A stretch of 37,081 nt of DNA from a virus: the IMG/VR virus record IMGVR_UViG_3300017783_000077, positions 1 through 37,081 of that record; one strand, 5' to 3'. The translations under genes and the position numbers were made by a program. Under the pieces are notes generated by a model. The model was not told the DNA's origin. It saw only the letters and a list, made by a program, of their open reading frames with translations, and searched no databases. Below, piece by piece: positions 1 through 7,515 of the stretch (the stretch's first letter is position 1; each line of letters begins with the position of its first letter).

Positions 1-131
1 AGATAAGCATCTTCAGGAATCACACCATCAGCGTAGTACCGTTTTTGCATGTCAGAAACATACAAAATCAACGCATCTTTTAATACCATCTTCTCATCCC
101 TGTCAAGGATTGGTGAGTGTAGAAATTGCAT
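1..131 (-). CDS. hypothetical protein, 3' end outside window
   Basis: An open minus-strand frame starts at ATG 131-129 and runs off the left edge of the window. It begins MQFLHSPILDRDEKMVLKDA and continues without a stop. Its ATG overlaps the TGA of the upstream gene (TGATG), the coupling used throughout this genome, which supports both frame and start. The visible 43 residues are charged and show no signal peptide or known motif. I do not recognise the family. It appears to be the downstream member of the small-gene operon read leftward from about 890. Confidence 0.6.
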   Translation of the reverse strand, partial: MQFLHSPILDRDEKMVLKDALILYVSDMQKRYYADGVIPEDAY

Positions 132-316
132 CAGTCGTCTCGTCTTAGAGTTTTTAGATAGTCAAGAACATAGGAACGGACATACATCAGTTCGGTGTAA
201 CATTTTTGATTGTGAGCACACTCACGCAATTTACTGTCTGGTTTAAGGACAGATTCCATGAACAAATCAAGTCCTCGGTTGAACTTAATGTCTTGTGATT
301 CGTTTTCAAAGTCCAT
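131..316 (-). CDS. small hypothetical protein (61 aa)
   Basis: This 61-residue protein begins MDFENESQDIKFNRGL and ends in a basic helix. The ATG at 316 lies 4 bases after the preceding TAA at 321-323, and its TGA overlaps the next ATG, so it sits cleanly in a tightly packed operon. Two cysteines lie close together (ECAHNQKC), but there is no obvious zinc-binding pattern. No signal peptide or membrane segment is visible. The function is unknown. The call as a real gene rests on packing and strand, not on a recognised domain. Confidence 0.6.
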   Translation of the reverse strand: MDFENESQDIKFNRGLDLFMESVLKPDSKLRECAHNQKCYTELMYVRSYVLDYLKTLRRDD

Positions 317-320
317 TGGA

Positions 321-404
321 TTAGTATTGTGAGGTGTAGTCCATGTCGTAATCTACTTCGGAATAGTCATCGAACTCGACAATTTCAAATTCCTTTTCGA
401 TGTC
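321..404 (-). other. +1-frame coding extension after the 403-603 gene
   Basis: After the TGA at 405-403, the +1 frame stays open for 27 codons (DIEKEFEIVEFDDYSEVDYD and onward) and ends at TAA 323-321, only 4 bases before the next ATG. The peptide is acidic, like the end of the upstream frame. No ATG, GTG or TTG opens it near the junction; only an ATT overlapping the stop is available. It may be a C-terminal extension reached by +1 frameshifting at UAU-UGA-C, a tiny gene with an ATT start, or the trace of an indel. It is probably coding, because otherwise it would leave an unusual gap in a packed operon. Confidence 0.4.
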
Positions 405-603
405 AATACCATCCAGTGTCGTTGTCAAGTTCAGGATCGAACTTTTTTCTTCCTGCTTTTTTCTTTTCTTGGTAGTCATCGAAGTTGCTGTCATCTCCCC
501 AGTTTGTGCGATTGGTTCCGCCACGTTGACGCTTGTCTCTGATAGATTTTCCGAAAGAGTAATAACCTCTTTCATCTCCACCACGTCGAAATGTCTTGCC
601 CAT
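403..603 (-). CDS. small basic hypothetical protein (66 aa)
   Basis: The protein begins MGKTFRRGGDERGYYSFGKS, is rich in Arg, Lys and Gly at the N-terminus, and turns acidic toward the end (DDSNFDDY). It resembles small conserved cyanophage proteins I recall only loosely, so no function is claimed. The competing frame at 321-584 covers the same bases, but its first two thirds look like a low-complexity shadow. This frame has a more natural start at ATG 603. The acidic peptide immediately downstream in the +1 frame may belong to the same product. Confidence 0.6.
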   Translation of the reverse strand: MGKTFRRGGDERGYYSFGKSIRDKRQRGGTNRTNWGDDSNFDDYQEKKKAGRKKFDPELDNDTGWY

Positions 604-646
604 TGTAATGAAAATGTATCTGAAATAAATTTACAATACTATGTAT

Positions 647-868
647 TCAGTTGTCGTTTTGATTGTAGAGGTGAAGCAAATCATCATCCTCGTATGATTC
701 TACTTCAGGAATAGGATATACCTGAGTGTGAAGTTCCTCGAAACAATATCCGACACCTTTTAAGAAGTCTTCTGTTTTGTCCACAACATCTTCTAGGATT
801 GTTGCTTCAAATTCTTTAGTTGTCACTGTAGAATCTTCATCAGTACAGATGAGAGTGAATTGAGGCAT
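647..868 (-). CDS. conserved-type hypothetical protein (73 aa)
   Basis: A small acidic protein beginning MPQFTLICTDEDSTVTTKEF. It looks like a single compact domain: two beta strands, then a helix (LEDVVDKTEDFLKGVGYCF). The pattern resembles a small protein common in cyanomyoviruses, but I cannot name a function. It is the first gene after a sigma70-like promoter (893-921), and AGGACC just before the ATG is a weak ribosome binding site. It is probably expressed early with the small genes to its left. Confidence 0.65.
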   Translation of the reverse strand: MPQFTLICTDEDSTVTTKEFEATILEDVVDKTEDFLKGVGYCFEELHTQVYPIPEVESYEDDDLLHLYNQNDN

Positions 869-892
869 GGTCCTATGATTGATTACCTATGT

Positions 893-921
893 AATATAGC
901 ATGGTGGTGGGGGGAATGCAA
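893..921 (-). promoter_or_regulatory. sigma70-like promoter for the 868-to-1 operon
   Basis: On the minus strand TTGCAT (921-916) and TATATT (898-893) are separated by exactly 17 bases, close to the TTGACA/TATAAT consensus. Transcription would start about 887 and enter the gene starting at 868. The spacer overlaps a C-rich run that can form a hairpin. Confidence 0.5.
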
Positions 922-934
922 CCCCCGTGTACCA

Positions 935-1501
935 CTAGTTGCAAGTGTCATAAGCATGGTGGACACAGTTGCCGTCCGCTCTCACATAATGGAAAAACAC
1001 TTGATGAAAATATGTGTTTGCATCTCCTTTTAGTTTTTCTCTCCAATGTGTCAATTCACATCCTCTATAAAGAACACCATCTCCAGGTAGGCATGTTAGT
1101 GATACTCTAGGGACATTTTCTGCTTCAAAAAATATTGGCCAATCATAATCTATGTTGTCTGATATATGATACGAAACACTAATCTCACATGCTGGTCTAT
1201 CTCTATGTGGCACTAATTCCTGCCCCTTGAAATAGAATCGGTCAAAATAATATGTTGGATATAATTGTTCCCCAATTACTTTCTCTACAACACCTTTAAT
1301 GTGATAATGCAGTTCTTTATATGCAGGATAATTGTAGCGAGAAAAACTACCATTTACCTGACCTTCTTCATTATTATATGTAACGTGACCTGGCGAGTGA
1401 TAGTTTAATGAACCCCTTACCCATGGAGGTTGCTCAATATATTTTGAGGGGTCTGCAATCATGGATAATTTAACAACAGACCAGTCTTTTTGAATTGCCA
1501 T
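935..1501 (-). CDS. 2OG-Fe(II) oxygenase-like protein (188 aa)
   Basis: Probable 2-oxoglutarate/Fe(II)-dependent dioxygenase. The facial-triad pattern is H99-R-D101 (in LVPHRDRPACEIS) with the distal H152 (GCELTHWREKL). A strand resembling the double-stranded beta-helix core lies between them (LTCLPGDGVLYRGC). The longer reading frame begins at 1528, but ATG 1501 is preferred because it overlaps the upstream TAA (TAATG). Substrate is unknown; proteins, small molecules and nucleic acid bases are all possible for this superfamily. It is the second gene of a two-oxygenase operon driven from 2129-2157. Confidence 0.75.
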   Translation of the reverse strand: MAIQKDWSVVKLSMIADPSKYIEQPPWVRGSLNYHSPGHVTYNNEEGQVNGSFSRYNYPAYKELHYHIKGVVEKVIGEQLYPTYYFDRFYFKGQELVPHRDRPACEISVSYHISDNIDYDWPIFFEAENVPRVSLTCLPGDGVLYRGCELTHWREKLKGDANTYFHQVFFHYVRADGNCVHHAYDTCN

Positions 1502-2100
1502 TACTTCCACCTCGGTCCTGTAACCCACCCAACTAAGGATTTTCTTCTCCCACTTTTAATCTTTTTGACTCTATGCAAAGTTCTACTATCAAATACAATC
1601 ACAGTTCCTTTTTGTTTTGGTATAAAACCTGTAGACCTATCACTATATTGAAGTTGTACTTCTCCACCACTATATTCTTCTGGGTCAGACAACTGAACAA
1701 TAATACTTAACTTACGAATATTTTCGATATTGCTTTGCACAAACTCAACATCTGGATTTGTTAAGTTGGGTACTCGGGAACTTAGTATATCAGCATCTAC
1801 ATGCCAATGATAGTATTCTCCTGGTTCGTAAGAAGTATATTGTAAAGTACCACCTTCAACTCTATCAATGTCATATAAGAAGTTTTCTCTATTTGCCATC
1901 ATGATATAGTGCCAGCACAATCCTGTAATCCAATGTGCTTCTTCCATCCAAATAGTTTTACTATCTCTGATTTTTAGATTAACTCCGCCTGTAGTTTCTG
2001 CCGTGCTAAACTGATTATCATTACTGCTTAAAGTTTTAGATACAATATCAATTAGTTCAGATGGCATTGTAGTTTGCCACCATACCATATTTTGTGCCAT
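1501..2100 (-). CDS. PKHD/PiuC-type 2OG-Fe(II) oxygenase (199 aa)
   Basis: A clear 2OG-Fe(II) dioxygenase of the prolyl-4-hydroxylase-like (PKHD, YbiX/PiuC) type. The motifs in order are the iron ligands H100 and D102 in YYHWHVDADI, the core strand SGGEVQLQ, then KGTVIVFDSRTLHRV with distal ligand H176. A basic GRRKSL around residues 184-188 provides the Arg expected to bind the 2-oxoglutarate carboxylate. All active-site residues are present, so it should be active. It is first in the leftward operon behind a near-consensus sigma70 promoter. Its substrate cannot be read from sequence. Confidence 0.85.
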   Translation of the reverse strand: MAQNMVWWQTTMPSELIDIVSKTLSSNDNQFSTAETTGGVNLKIRDSKTIWMEEAHWITGLCWHYIMMANRENFLYDIDRVEGGTLQYTSYEPGEYYHWHVDADILSSRVPNLTNPDVEFVQSNIENIRKLSIIVQLSDPEEYSGGEVQLQYSDRSTGFIPKQKGTVIVFDSRTLHRVKKIKSGRRKSLVGWVTGPRWK

Positions 2101-2128
2101 TCCTTACTGTATGCTAGATATTATATGT

Positions 2129-2157
2129 ATTATACATTTGAATACATTATTCGTCAA
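2129..2157 (-). promoter_or_regulatory. near-consensus sigma70 promoter, divergent region
   Basis: On the minus strand TTGACG (2157-2152) and a perfect TATAAT (2134-2129) are 17 bases apart. It drives the two leftward oxygenases. Only 56 bases separate this operon from the plus-strand ATG at 2157. For the plus strand I see only a weak candidate (TTACTG at 2104, TATTAT at 2128), so the rightward promoter is uncertain. Confidence 0.75.
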
Positions 2158-2729
2158 TGATTCATACAATATTTCCTAAGACTATTTGGATGGTAGATAA
2201 TATCCTGGTGGATGAGTTGCCCTCTCTGTCACAATTTTGCATAGACATATGTGATACTTACAGTGTAGAAAGTAATGACTTACTAAACGTCCCCTCTACA
2301 CATAAAACCGAGAGCAACTTGCAACAGTTTCCAGAAATGCAAAGTCTAGTTAAGCATATATGTATCAATGCACTAGAATATTGTAAAGAATTGGGTTATA
2401 GCAATACCGATATAGAAGATATGTCTCTCCATAATATGTGGACTAATGTTAGTGGAGAGAATAGTTATATTTTTCCCCATAATCATCGAGACAGTTTTAT
2501 CTCTGGTGTATACTATGTTGAATGTAATCCAGATGATGAGATTACATTTTTTAATAATCCCAATGATTTGATGGATAGAAAACCAACAACATCAAATACT
2601 TTCAATTCTGAGTATTATACAATTCCATGTTTACCAGGGAGATTAATCATGTTTAAGAGTAACATGCTTCATGGAACACAATCTCAGAAATCCCATAGAA
2701 AAATTGCAATCTCATTCAATTTAAGGTAA
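2157..2729 (+). CDS. TIGR02466-type putative 2OG-Fe(II) oxygenase (190 aa)
   Basis: Resembles the TIGR02466 group of putative 2OG-Fe(II) oxygenases. The signature is H108-N-H110 followed by DSFISGVYYV, then a buried segment LPGRLIMFKSNMLHGT with distal H172, and an R181-containing strand ending in AISFNLR. The HxH in place of HxD is usual for this group. It is the first gene of the plus-strand island that continues to 4758. No good ribosome binding site precedes ATG 2157, whose bases overlap the -35 box of the opposing promoter. Substrate unknown. Confidence 0.75.
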   Translation: MIHTIFPKTIWMVDNILVDELPSLSQFCIDICDTYSVESNDLLNVPSTHKTESNLQQFPEMQSLVKHICINALEYCKELGYSNTDIEDMSLHNMWTNVSGENSYIFPHNHRDSFISGVYYVECNPDDEITFFNNPNDLMDRKPTTSNTFNSEYYTIPCLPGRLIMFKSNMLHGTQSQKSHRKIAISFNLR

Positions 2730-2759
2730 TATATAGTAAGAGTTTGTGAATACATCATC

Positions 2760-3179
2760 ATGAAAATTAAAGATACTGATTTGATTCCTGATATTCCTGA
2801 TTACGAATTACTTAATAACATAGAGCAAGAAGATCTTATTGAAGGTGGAAACGCATTAAATGATTATCAAAGACAGGGAGTAAATATAGCAGCAGAATGG
2901 TTGCGTAGTAAAGGAATGTTTGATGAATCTGAGGAGTTACTTATAGCACACAACTTAAAAACTGTTCCTGTATTTCCAATTCAAGATAGCGAGTGTGTTA
3001 GAAGGATGGAAAATGGTGGAATTCGTTGTGTTAATCAGGGATATTTAACTATGGGAGAAGGTCAACAAGCAATTCGATATCCTATTATTGGAATAACAAC
3101 AGATGTTATGAGACTTGAGGTATTTTTCCAGACATTAAAGCATGAATTAAAAAATGAACTTCAATCTGAAAGTAATTGA
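2760..3179 (+). CDS. hypothetical protein in oxygenase island (139 aa)
   Basis: I do not recognise this gene. The protein begins MKIKDTDLIPDIPDYELLNN, with an acidic N-terminus, a helical middle (DYQRQGVNIAAEWLRSKGMF), and a C-terminal half holding two cysteines (SECVRRMENGGIRCVNQGY). There are no transmembrane segments or signal peptide. It sits between two oxygenase-like genes, 30 bases after the first and overlapping the next by 26 bases, so it is almost certainly co-expressed with them. It could be a partner or substrate of these enzymes; that is inference from position only. Confidence 0.65.
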   Translation: MKIKDTDLIPDIPDYELLNNIEQEDLIEGGNALNDYQRQGVNIAAEWLRSKGMFDESEELLIAHNLKTVPVFPIQDSECVRRMENGGIRCVNQGYLTMGEGQQAIRYPIIGITTDVMRLEVFFQTLKHELKNELQSESN

Positions 3180-3747
3180 TAACGTTGTATCTGATGCATA
3201 TCAAGAATGTATTAAGCACGAAGTATTAAACACTAATTGGTTCTACAAAAACTTATCCGAGGATACACCAAAACAAGAAGAAGAATACTTTGTTAATGTG
3301 CCTGGATTTTCTAATTTGATGTATAGTGTAGATGATGAGAACATCTTCAATAGACATCTATACAATATTGTTATGCCTCTAGCACATATGGCATGTGAAA
3401 ATATAAACTACACTATCAATAATACTTACTTTGTTAGGACATTCCTTCAGCAACCTGTTATAGGTGCTTCGGGATTATCAAATCCACATGTTGATATGAT
3501 AAATGAAGACCATTTAGTTTGTTTGTATTATGTACTTACTTCTGATGGGGATACTGTATTTTTTGATAAGAAAAGTGAATCCAATGACAGACCATCATTC
3601 AAAGAATATAATATAATTGAATCAGTGACACCAAAACAAGGACGTGTTGTGTTATTTAATGGTAGAAATTATCATGCTAATATACTACCACAACAAGGAA
3701 TAAGGTCTGTGATTAACTTCTGTCTCGGAGGACATTTTAATGAATGA
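3154..3747 (+). CDS. 2OG-Fe(II) oxygenase-like protein (197 aa)
   Basis: The frame shows the 2OG-Fe(II) core: H112-V-D114 in SNPHVDMINED, the strand GDTVFFDKK, then TPKQGRVVLFNGRNYHAN with distal H174, and R184 ahead of the last strand. This matches the prolyl-4-hydroxylase-like layout seen in phage oxygenases. The start ATG 3154 lies inside the end of the preceding gene (26-base overlap), and its own end overlaps the next start by 8 bases. The iron ligands are complete, so activity is plausible. Substrate unknown. Confidence 0.75.
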   Translation: MNFNLKVIDNVVSDAYQECIKHEVLNTNWFYKNLSEDTPKQEEEYFVNVPGFSNLMYSVDDENIFNRHLYNIVMPLAHMACENINYTINNTYFVRTFLQQPVIGASGLSNPHVDMINEDHLVCLYYVLTSDGDTVFFDKKSESNDRPSFKEYNIIESVTPKQGRVVLFNGRNYHANILPQQGIRSVINFCLGGHFNE

Positions 3748-4342
3748 ATTATATATTGAAGCAGAAGATTTTCTAAATCCTGATGAAATTGAGATTGTAG
3801 AAAATAATATACTATCTAATGACTTCGGTTGGTTTTACCAACAAAACTCTGTAGGTGGATTATTTCCATTTTACTCACATGTAATTTTTGGAAGAGATAC
3901 ATTAGATGATGATAGTTATACACCAATATCAAATTCAACATTAAGTAGTTGGGTATTACCTATAGTTGAAAGATTTTCCACACTTTATCTAAACAAATCT
4001 GTTGAAAAAATATATCGCAGTTGTCTAAATTCCACTCAAGGTTGGACTTTACCATATCCTTATATCGAACCTCATGTAGATCATAAATTCAATCACTACA
4101 ACTTACTGATATATCTAACTGATGAATTTGAGGGTGGTGGCACCTTATTGTTTGATAAAATGTTAGTTGGAGACAATCAAAAACTAAATTATAATGTAGA
4201 TGAATACGATCAACTAAATGTTCTATGCAATATAAAACCAAAGAGGTATAAAGCAGTGTGCTTCCCTGGGTCAATATTCCATAGTGTTAGTAACTTTCAT
4301 TCCAATAATAGAAGAGTAGTTTCAGTGACCACATTCTCATGA
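3740..4342 (+). CDS. 2OG-Fe(II) oxygenase-like protein (200 aa)
   Basis: Similar in size and motif order to the preceding gene: H112-V-D114 in IEPHVDHKF, the core strand EGGGTLLFDK, then KAVCFPGSIFHSV with distal H181, and paired arginines before VVSVTTFS. The two genes share the H112/D114 spacing and may be diverged duplicates. The start is preceded by GGAGG six bases upstream, a strong ribosome binding site inside the previous gene. The stop overlaps the next ATG (ATGA). Probably an active dioxygenase of unknown substrate. Confidence 0.75.
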   Translation: MNELYIEAEDFLNPDEIEIVENNILSNDFGWFYQQNSVGGLFPFYSHVIFGRDTLDDDSYTPISNSTLSSWVLPIVERFSTLYLNKSVEKIYRSCLNSTQGWTLPYPYIEPHVDHKFNHYNLLIYLTDEFEGGGTLLFDKMLVGDNQKLNYNVDEYDQLNVLCNIKPKRYKAVCFPGSIFHSVSNFHSNNRRVVSVTTFS

Positions 4343-4758
4343 AAAGTACCAATGAATGCATAGATTACATTTACTCTATGTCATCCAATATACCCCATAG
4401 TAATATAACTTTAGCATCACATTTGTTTGGTACATATTCCATATTAAAGAGAATGGATGCACCAGAATATGTCTGTTTGGCAGGATTATTTCACTCGATT
4501 TATAGTACAGATGAATACAACTGTGAATTGCCCGTAGAAAGAGAAACAGTAAAATATTACATAGGAGAAATGGCAGAAGAGTTGGTGTTTCTCTTCTGCC
4601 ATTTTCGTAGTAAAGACTATACTATTCTCAAAAGTGAGAATAAAGATTTAATGTTTATCAATCTTGCTAATATGATTGAACATTATAGTGAATTGAAATC
4701 AGATGATTTGAAAGAAATGATTGAATTATATCAATGCAAACTTCAATCAGATGTTTGA
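4339..4758 (+). CDS. DUF6817-like (HD-fold-like) protein (139 aa)
   Basis: Contains the pattern I associate with DUF6817, a small HD-superfamily-like domain: ITLASHLFGTYSILKRMDAP, then VCLAGLFHSIYST (H52 followed by Ser rather than the classical HD aspartate), then VKYYIGEMAEELVFLFC. The His residues at 20, 28 and 52 could bind a metal. Family function is unknown. It is the last gene of the oxygenase island, coupled by ATGA to the previous gene, and runs 16 bases into the end of the convergent gene 4743-5039. The family assignment is from memory of the motif. Confidence 0.6.
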   Translation: MKSTNECIDYIYSMSSNIPHSNITLASHLFGTYSILKRMDAPEYVCLAGLFHSIYSTDEYNCELPVERETVKYYIGEMAEELVFLFCHFRSKDYTILKSENKDLMFINLANMIEHYSELKSDDLKEMIELYQCKLQSDV

Positions 4759-5039
4759 CGATGCACGTCTTTCTCTTCATCACTCATTGCTTCCCACTCA
4801 GCAACTGATTCCTCATCCCATTGTTGAGCACAAATTGCACGAACCGCATCAGTCATATACCATTCATCACCACTCAAATCATCTCCAGGTTCAAGTGGTT
4901 GATTCATAGTATCCGAAATTAATAGTTCAGTACCATCTGCTGCTTCATAGTAATGCTTTTTATAAACATATACTAGGAAGTCTCCATCAATAGAAATCTT
5001 AGAAACGACTTCTTTTTCTTCTCCGAATGTATGTGCCAT
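4743..5039 (-). CDS. hypothetical acidic protein (98 aa)
   Basis: A 98-residue acidic protein starting MAHTFGEEKEVVSKISIDGD. It has a short beta-rich N-terminal half and a C-terminal half rich in Asp, Glu and Trp (DEWYMTD, EEWE-like segments). It follows the glycine-rich adhesin gene by only 9 bases on the same strand, so it is probably translated from the same late transcript. A chaperone or accessory role for the adhesin is conceivable from position but unsupported by motif. Its end overlaps the convergent plus-strand gene. Confidence 0.6.
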   Translation of the reverse strand: MAHTFGEEKEVVSKISIDGDFLVYVYKKHYYEAADGTELLISDTMNQPLEPGDDLSGDEWYMTDAVRAICAQQWDEESVAEWEAMSDEEKDVHRQTSD

Positions 5040-5048
5040 GATTGTAAA

Positions 5049-6137
5049 TTAGTTTAGATACGAAACAACAATAATACCAGAACCGCCAGCGCCAGAACGA
5101 CCGCCGCCGTAATCCCATCCAGCACCACCGCCACCGCCAGTACGAGCAGTTCCTGCTGCACCGCGATTGCCATTAGTACCACCACCACCGCCTGGGCGTT
5201 GTCCTGGAGACGCTGCTGGACTTCTTGACTGACCTTTACCACCACCTGCTACGGTGTATTGGGCTTCACCTAGAGTAAAGGTTCTGCCAGCACCACCAGT
5301 GTTGCCACTACCAGCGCCACCAGCACCACCACCGCCTCCACGGTCGCCAGGAGCACCAGGATTTCCATATCCAGAAGCACCAGCAACAGGAGTGGCAGGT
5401 TGAGTGGAGTTACCTAGATTATATCTACCCGATGGATATTGTGCGCCACCGCCACCACTACCTCCAGGTCTTCCATTAGAACGAGCAGGAGGATAAGTCG
5501 TACCGCCACCACCACCGCCATTAGCAGTAATAGTGCCAAATGTACTGTTAGCGCCGCTATTTCCTCTTCCTTGGTATCCACCAGGACCACCATTTCCCAC
5601 CGAAATAGAAAGAGCAGCACCAGGAGTTACAGGAAATCCTGAGGCAAATACAGCACCGCCTGCACCACCAGCACCACCAGTTCCAGAACCCCCAGAACCT
5701 CCACCAGCAACAACTAAAACATCAACAGCAGAAACACCAGAGGGAACTGTCCAAGAACTTCCTGACAGTTCTTCAGTAAATCTTTGGATAGTGAAGTTTT
5801 TCCAGGTAGTACCATTATAGAATTCTGGTTTACCACTGGTAGTATTATATCTAATTGTTCCTACTGAAGGAGATCCAGGTCTCTCAGCATCTGTTCCTGA
5901 AGGAACTAACATTTGTTCAGCAGTACGCATATCTAATGTATTAGTAACATTTAGAGTTGTTGCGTTCTCTGTTGTTACATTATTAGTTGTAATGTTTGCT
6001 GTAGTTACGGTTGCCTGGTTGACATTAGTTACATTGGAGTTATTTAGACTAATATCTCCCGTATTACCGATGTCAATCTGCGGACCAGATGCAGGAACAT
6101 TTAATCCTTTAATAGAATTTACTTTAAGTTGTGACAT
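5049..6137 (-). CDS. glycine-rich tail fibre/adhesin-like protein (362 aa)
   Basis: A probable receptor-binding virion protein. The N-terminus (MSQLKVNSIKGLNVPASGP) matches that of the upstream 123-residue protein and probably docks to the virion. Next come Asn/Thr-rich short repeats (residues about 30-70) and the fibre cassette LVPSGTDAERPGSPSVGTIR. From about residue 140 there is a long glycine-rich region with many GGxGG loops, closing with GSGIIVVSY, the usual end of phage glycine-rich adhesin domains. Such loops set host specificity in some T-even adhesins. A TATAAATA late promoter lies 35 bases upstream. Confidence 0.75.
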   Translation of the reverse strand: MSQLKVNSIKGLNVPASGPQIDIGNTGDISLNNSNVTNVNQATVTTANITTNNVTTENATTLNVTNTLDMRTAEQMLVPSGTDAERPGSPSVGTIRYNTTSGKPEFYNGTTWKNFTIQRFTEELSGSSWTVPSGVSAVDVLVVAGGGSGGSGTGGAGGAGGAVFASGFPVTPGAALSISVGNGGPGGYQGRGNSGANSTFGTITANGGGGGGTTYPPARSNGRPGGSGGGGAQYPSGRYNLGNSTQPATPVAGASGYGNPGAPGDRGGGGGAGGAGSGNTGGAGRTFTLGEAQYTVAGGGKGQSRSPAASPGQRPGGGGGTNGNRGAAGTARTGGGGGAGWDYGGGRSGAGGSGIIVVSYLN

Positions 6138-6171
6138 AGTAATTATTTCTGAAAAAGTCCGTCCTTTTTTT

Positions 6172-6179
6172 TATTTATA
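6172..6179 (-). promoter_or_regulatory. T4-type late promoter TATAAATA
   Basis: A perfect TATAAATA on the minus strand, 35 bases before ATG 6137, with no -35 box, as expected for gp55/gp33-dependent late transcription. Confidence 0.8.
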
Positions 6180-6185
6180 ATATAA

Positions 6186-6557
6186 TTATCCTAATTTTTC
6201 CCAACCATTACCTTGACCACCTTGATTGGTATACATTTCAACTTGCCCTAGTTCACTATTTACTCGTAAACTTCCAAGAGTAGGCGACGAAGGTCTTTCT
6301 GCTGTTGTTCCAGTGGGAACTAGCAATTCATCACCATTCAAATTTGCAGCACCCTCAGATACAACCATGGTTGTAGCATTTACTGTAGTAGTAGTTGCAG
6401 TGGTAATGTTTACTCTTGTAATAGTCAATACTCCAGTAGTAATATTGGAATTGCCCATATCAAGTGGTTGACCATGACTGAATTTATTCAGGTCAATAAA
6501 AGGTCCACCATCTGCTACCCCAAGTCCCTTAATAGAAGATGCTCTTACTTTAGACAT
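6186..6557 (-). CDS. small tail-fibre-like structural protein (123 aa)
   Basis: Its start (MSKVRASSIKGLGVADGGPF) is clearly related to that of the downstream glycine-rich protein, followed by Asn/Thr/Val-rich repeats and the same cassette LLVPTGTTAERPSSPTLGSL ending with VEMYTNQ and a Trp. It is in effect the adhesin without the glycine-rich domain. It may be a short fibre subunit, or an empty docking module left after loss or exchange of a distal domain. It has its own late promoter (6580-6587). Confidence 0.7.
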   Translation of the reverse strand: MSKVRASSIKGLGVADGGPFIDLNKFSHGQPLDMGNSNITTGVLTITRVNITTATTTTVNATTMVVSEGAANLNGDELLVPTGTTAERPSSPTLGSLRVNSELGQVEMYTNQGGQGNGWEKLG

Positions 6558-6579
6558 AATAGTTAATTACTCCCCTCTT

Positions 6580-6587
6580 TATTTATC
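6580..6587 (-). promoter_or_regulatory. T4-type late promoter GATAAATA
   Basis: GATAAATA on the minus strand, 23 bases before ATG 6557. It overlaps the stop codon of the upstream gene (6586-7515). Confidence 0.7.
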
Positions 6588-7515
6588 AACCCATGATTTC
6601 AGTGACAGTCATAGAAGAAATACTTCTCATGTCGTTCTGCTGTCTATCATTAATAAAAAGATCACGAACCCCTCCACTCCAAGATGCAGTGCCACAAATT
6701 TCATACACATAAGTATCTCCAGCAGAAACCGAAGTATCCTCAAAACTAAACGTAGTTGTTGTCAACTCACCTTCTACGTCTGCTCCATGATAACCAGTTA
6801 CTACCGCACCAGAAGAATTACTGTTGTTGGAATTTGCTGCCCCAGTCGTCAGTAACACACCGTCACGTTTTACTCCAAATGAATAAACGTGTCTATTATT
6901 ATTACTGATAGAAGCAGTAATAATAACCTTAGAAGTCGTTCTTGTTGGTGTGAATGATACTGCTAAATCAGGAATAGTAGCGCCAGCATCGCTTAAATTG
7001 TCAGTGTTCAACGTATATCTTGTTGCTGGTGTCTGAGCATATCCCATCGCCAATACTTCACCAGGAAACGGATCTGCTGGTTCTCCACCCCAAATTTGCC
7101 AATCAGCAGTATCTGCAATAGTAACCGTAAAACCGTCTCTAATTTCTAATGGACCCCTGGTAAATGCATTCTTGAATTTATCATCAAGAGATGGATCGAC
7201 AGTAATATTTTCATCAATAAAGTCGGGATTACTTCTAATGACACCACCTTTACCTAAAGATGCGCCACCAGAACCTACGGCAACCCAACCAGGATTTCCA
7301 GTACCATTATTGGCAACATATACTTCAGCAGCACCAGCATTATTGTTCAACTCAGAGTTATATCTAAGCGTTCCCTGAGTTGGAGAACCTGGACGTTGAG
7401 CAGTTGTTCCATTAGGTAACTTTAAGATGCTCTCACCATCTAAAAATGAGAGAGAATCCATAGTTGCAATTGTTGCAGTGGAAATTTGATTTCCACTGAT
7501 TTTAGTAAGTGCCAT
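6586..7515 (-). CDS. tail fibre/virion structural protein (309 aa)
   Basis: A fibre-type protein. Near residue 35 it carries the cassette KLPNGTTAQRPGSPTQGTLR followed by YNSELNN, the module shared with the two proteins downstream. The middle is a spacer (DDKFKNAFTRGPLEIRDGFT). The C-terminal 150 residues form a beta-rich domain (VIITASISNNNRHVYSFGVK, GDTYVYEICG) that looks like a compact fibre-tip domain. The acidic/neutral beta-rich composition and late-promoter context support a virion role. The exact T4 counterpart is not evident. Confidence 0.7.
   Translation of the reverse strand: MALTKISGNQISTATIATMDSLSFLDGESILKLPNGTTAQRPGSPTQGTLRYNSELNNNAGAAEVYVANNGTGNPGWVAVGSGGASLGKGGVIRSNPDFIDENITVDPSLDDKFKNAFTRGPLEIRDGFTVTIADTADWQIWGGEPADPFPGEVLAMGYAQTPATRYTLNTDNLSDAGATIPDLAVSFTPTRTTSKVIITASISNNNRHVYSFGVKRDGVLLTTGAANSNNSNSSGAVVTGYHGADVEGELTTTTFSFEDTSVSAGDTYVYEICGTASWSGGVRDLFINDRQQNDMRSISSMTVTEIMG

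Noticed and set aside
905-929. GGGGG...CCCCC hairpin as a terminator after the leftward oxygenase operon
   Set aside because: A stem of five G-C pairs can form, but no U-tract follows it on the minus strand, and the same bases form the spacer of a sigma70-like promoter. Left as an unassigned hairpin.
2101-2156. A plus-strand promoter for the oxygenase island
   Set aside because: Only a weak TTACTG-N18-TATTAT candidate is visible, so I did not list it as a feature.
5439-5820. Plus-strand open frames opposite the glycine-rich adhesin
   Set aside because: They arise from reading Gly codons (GGN) in antisense, giving Pro/Ala/Thr or Ser/Thr/Arg-rich translations; not genes.
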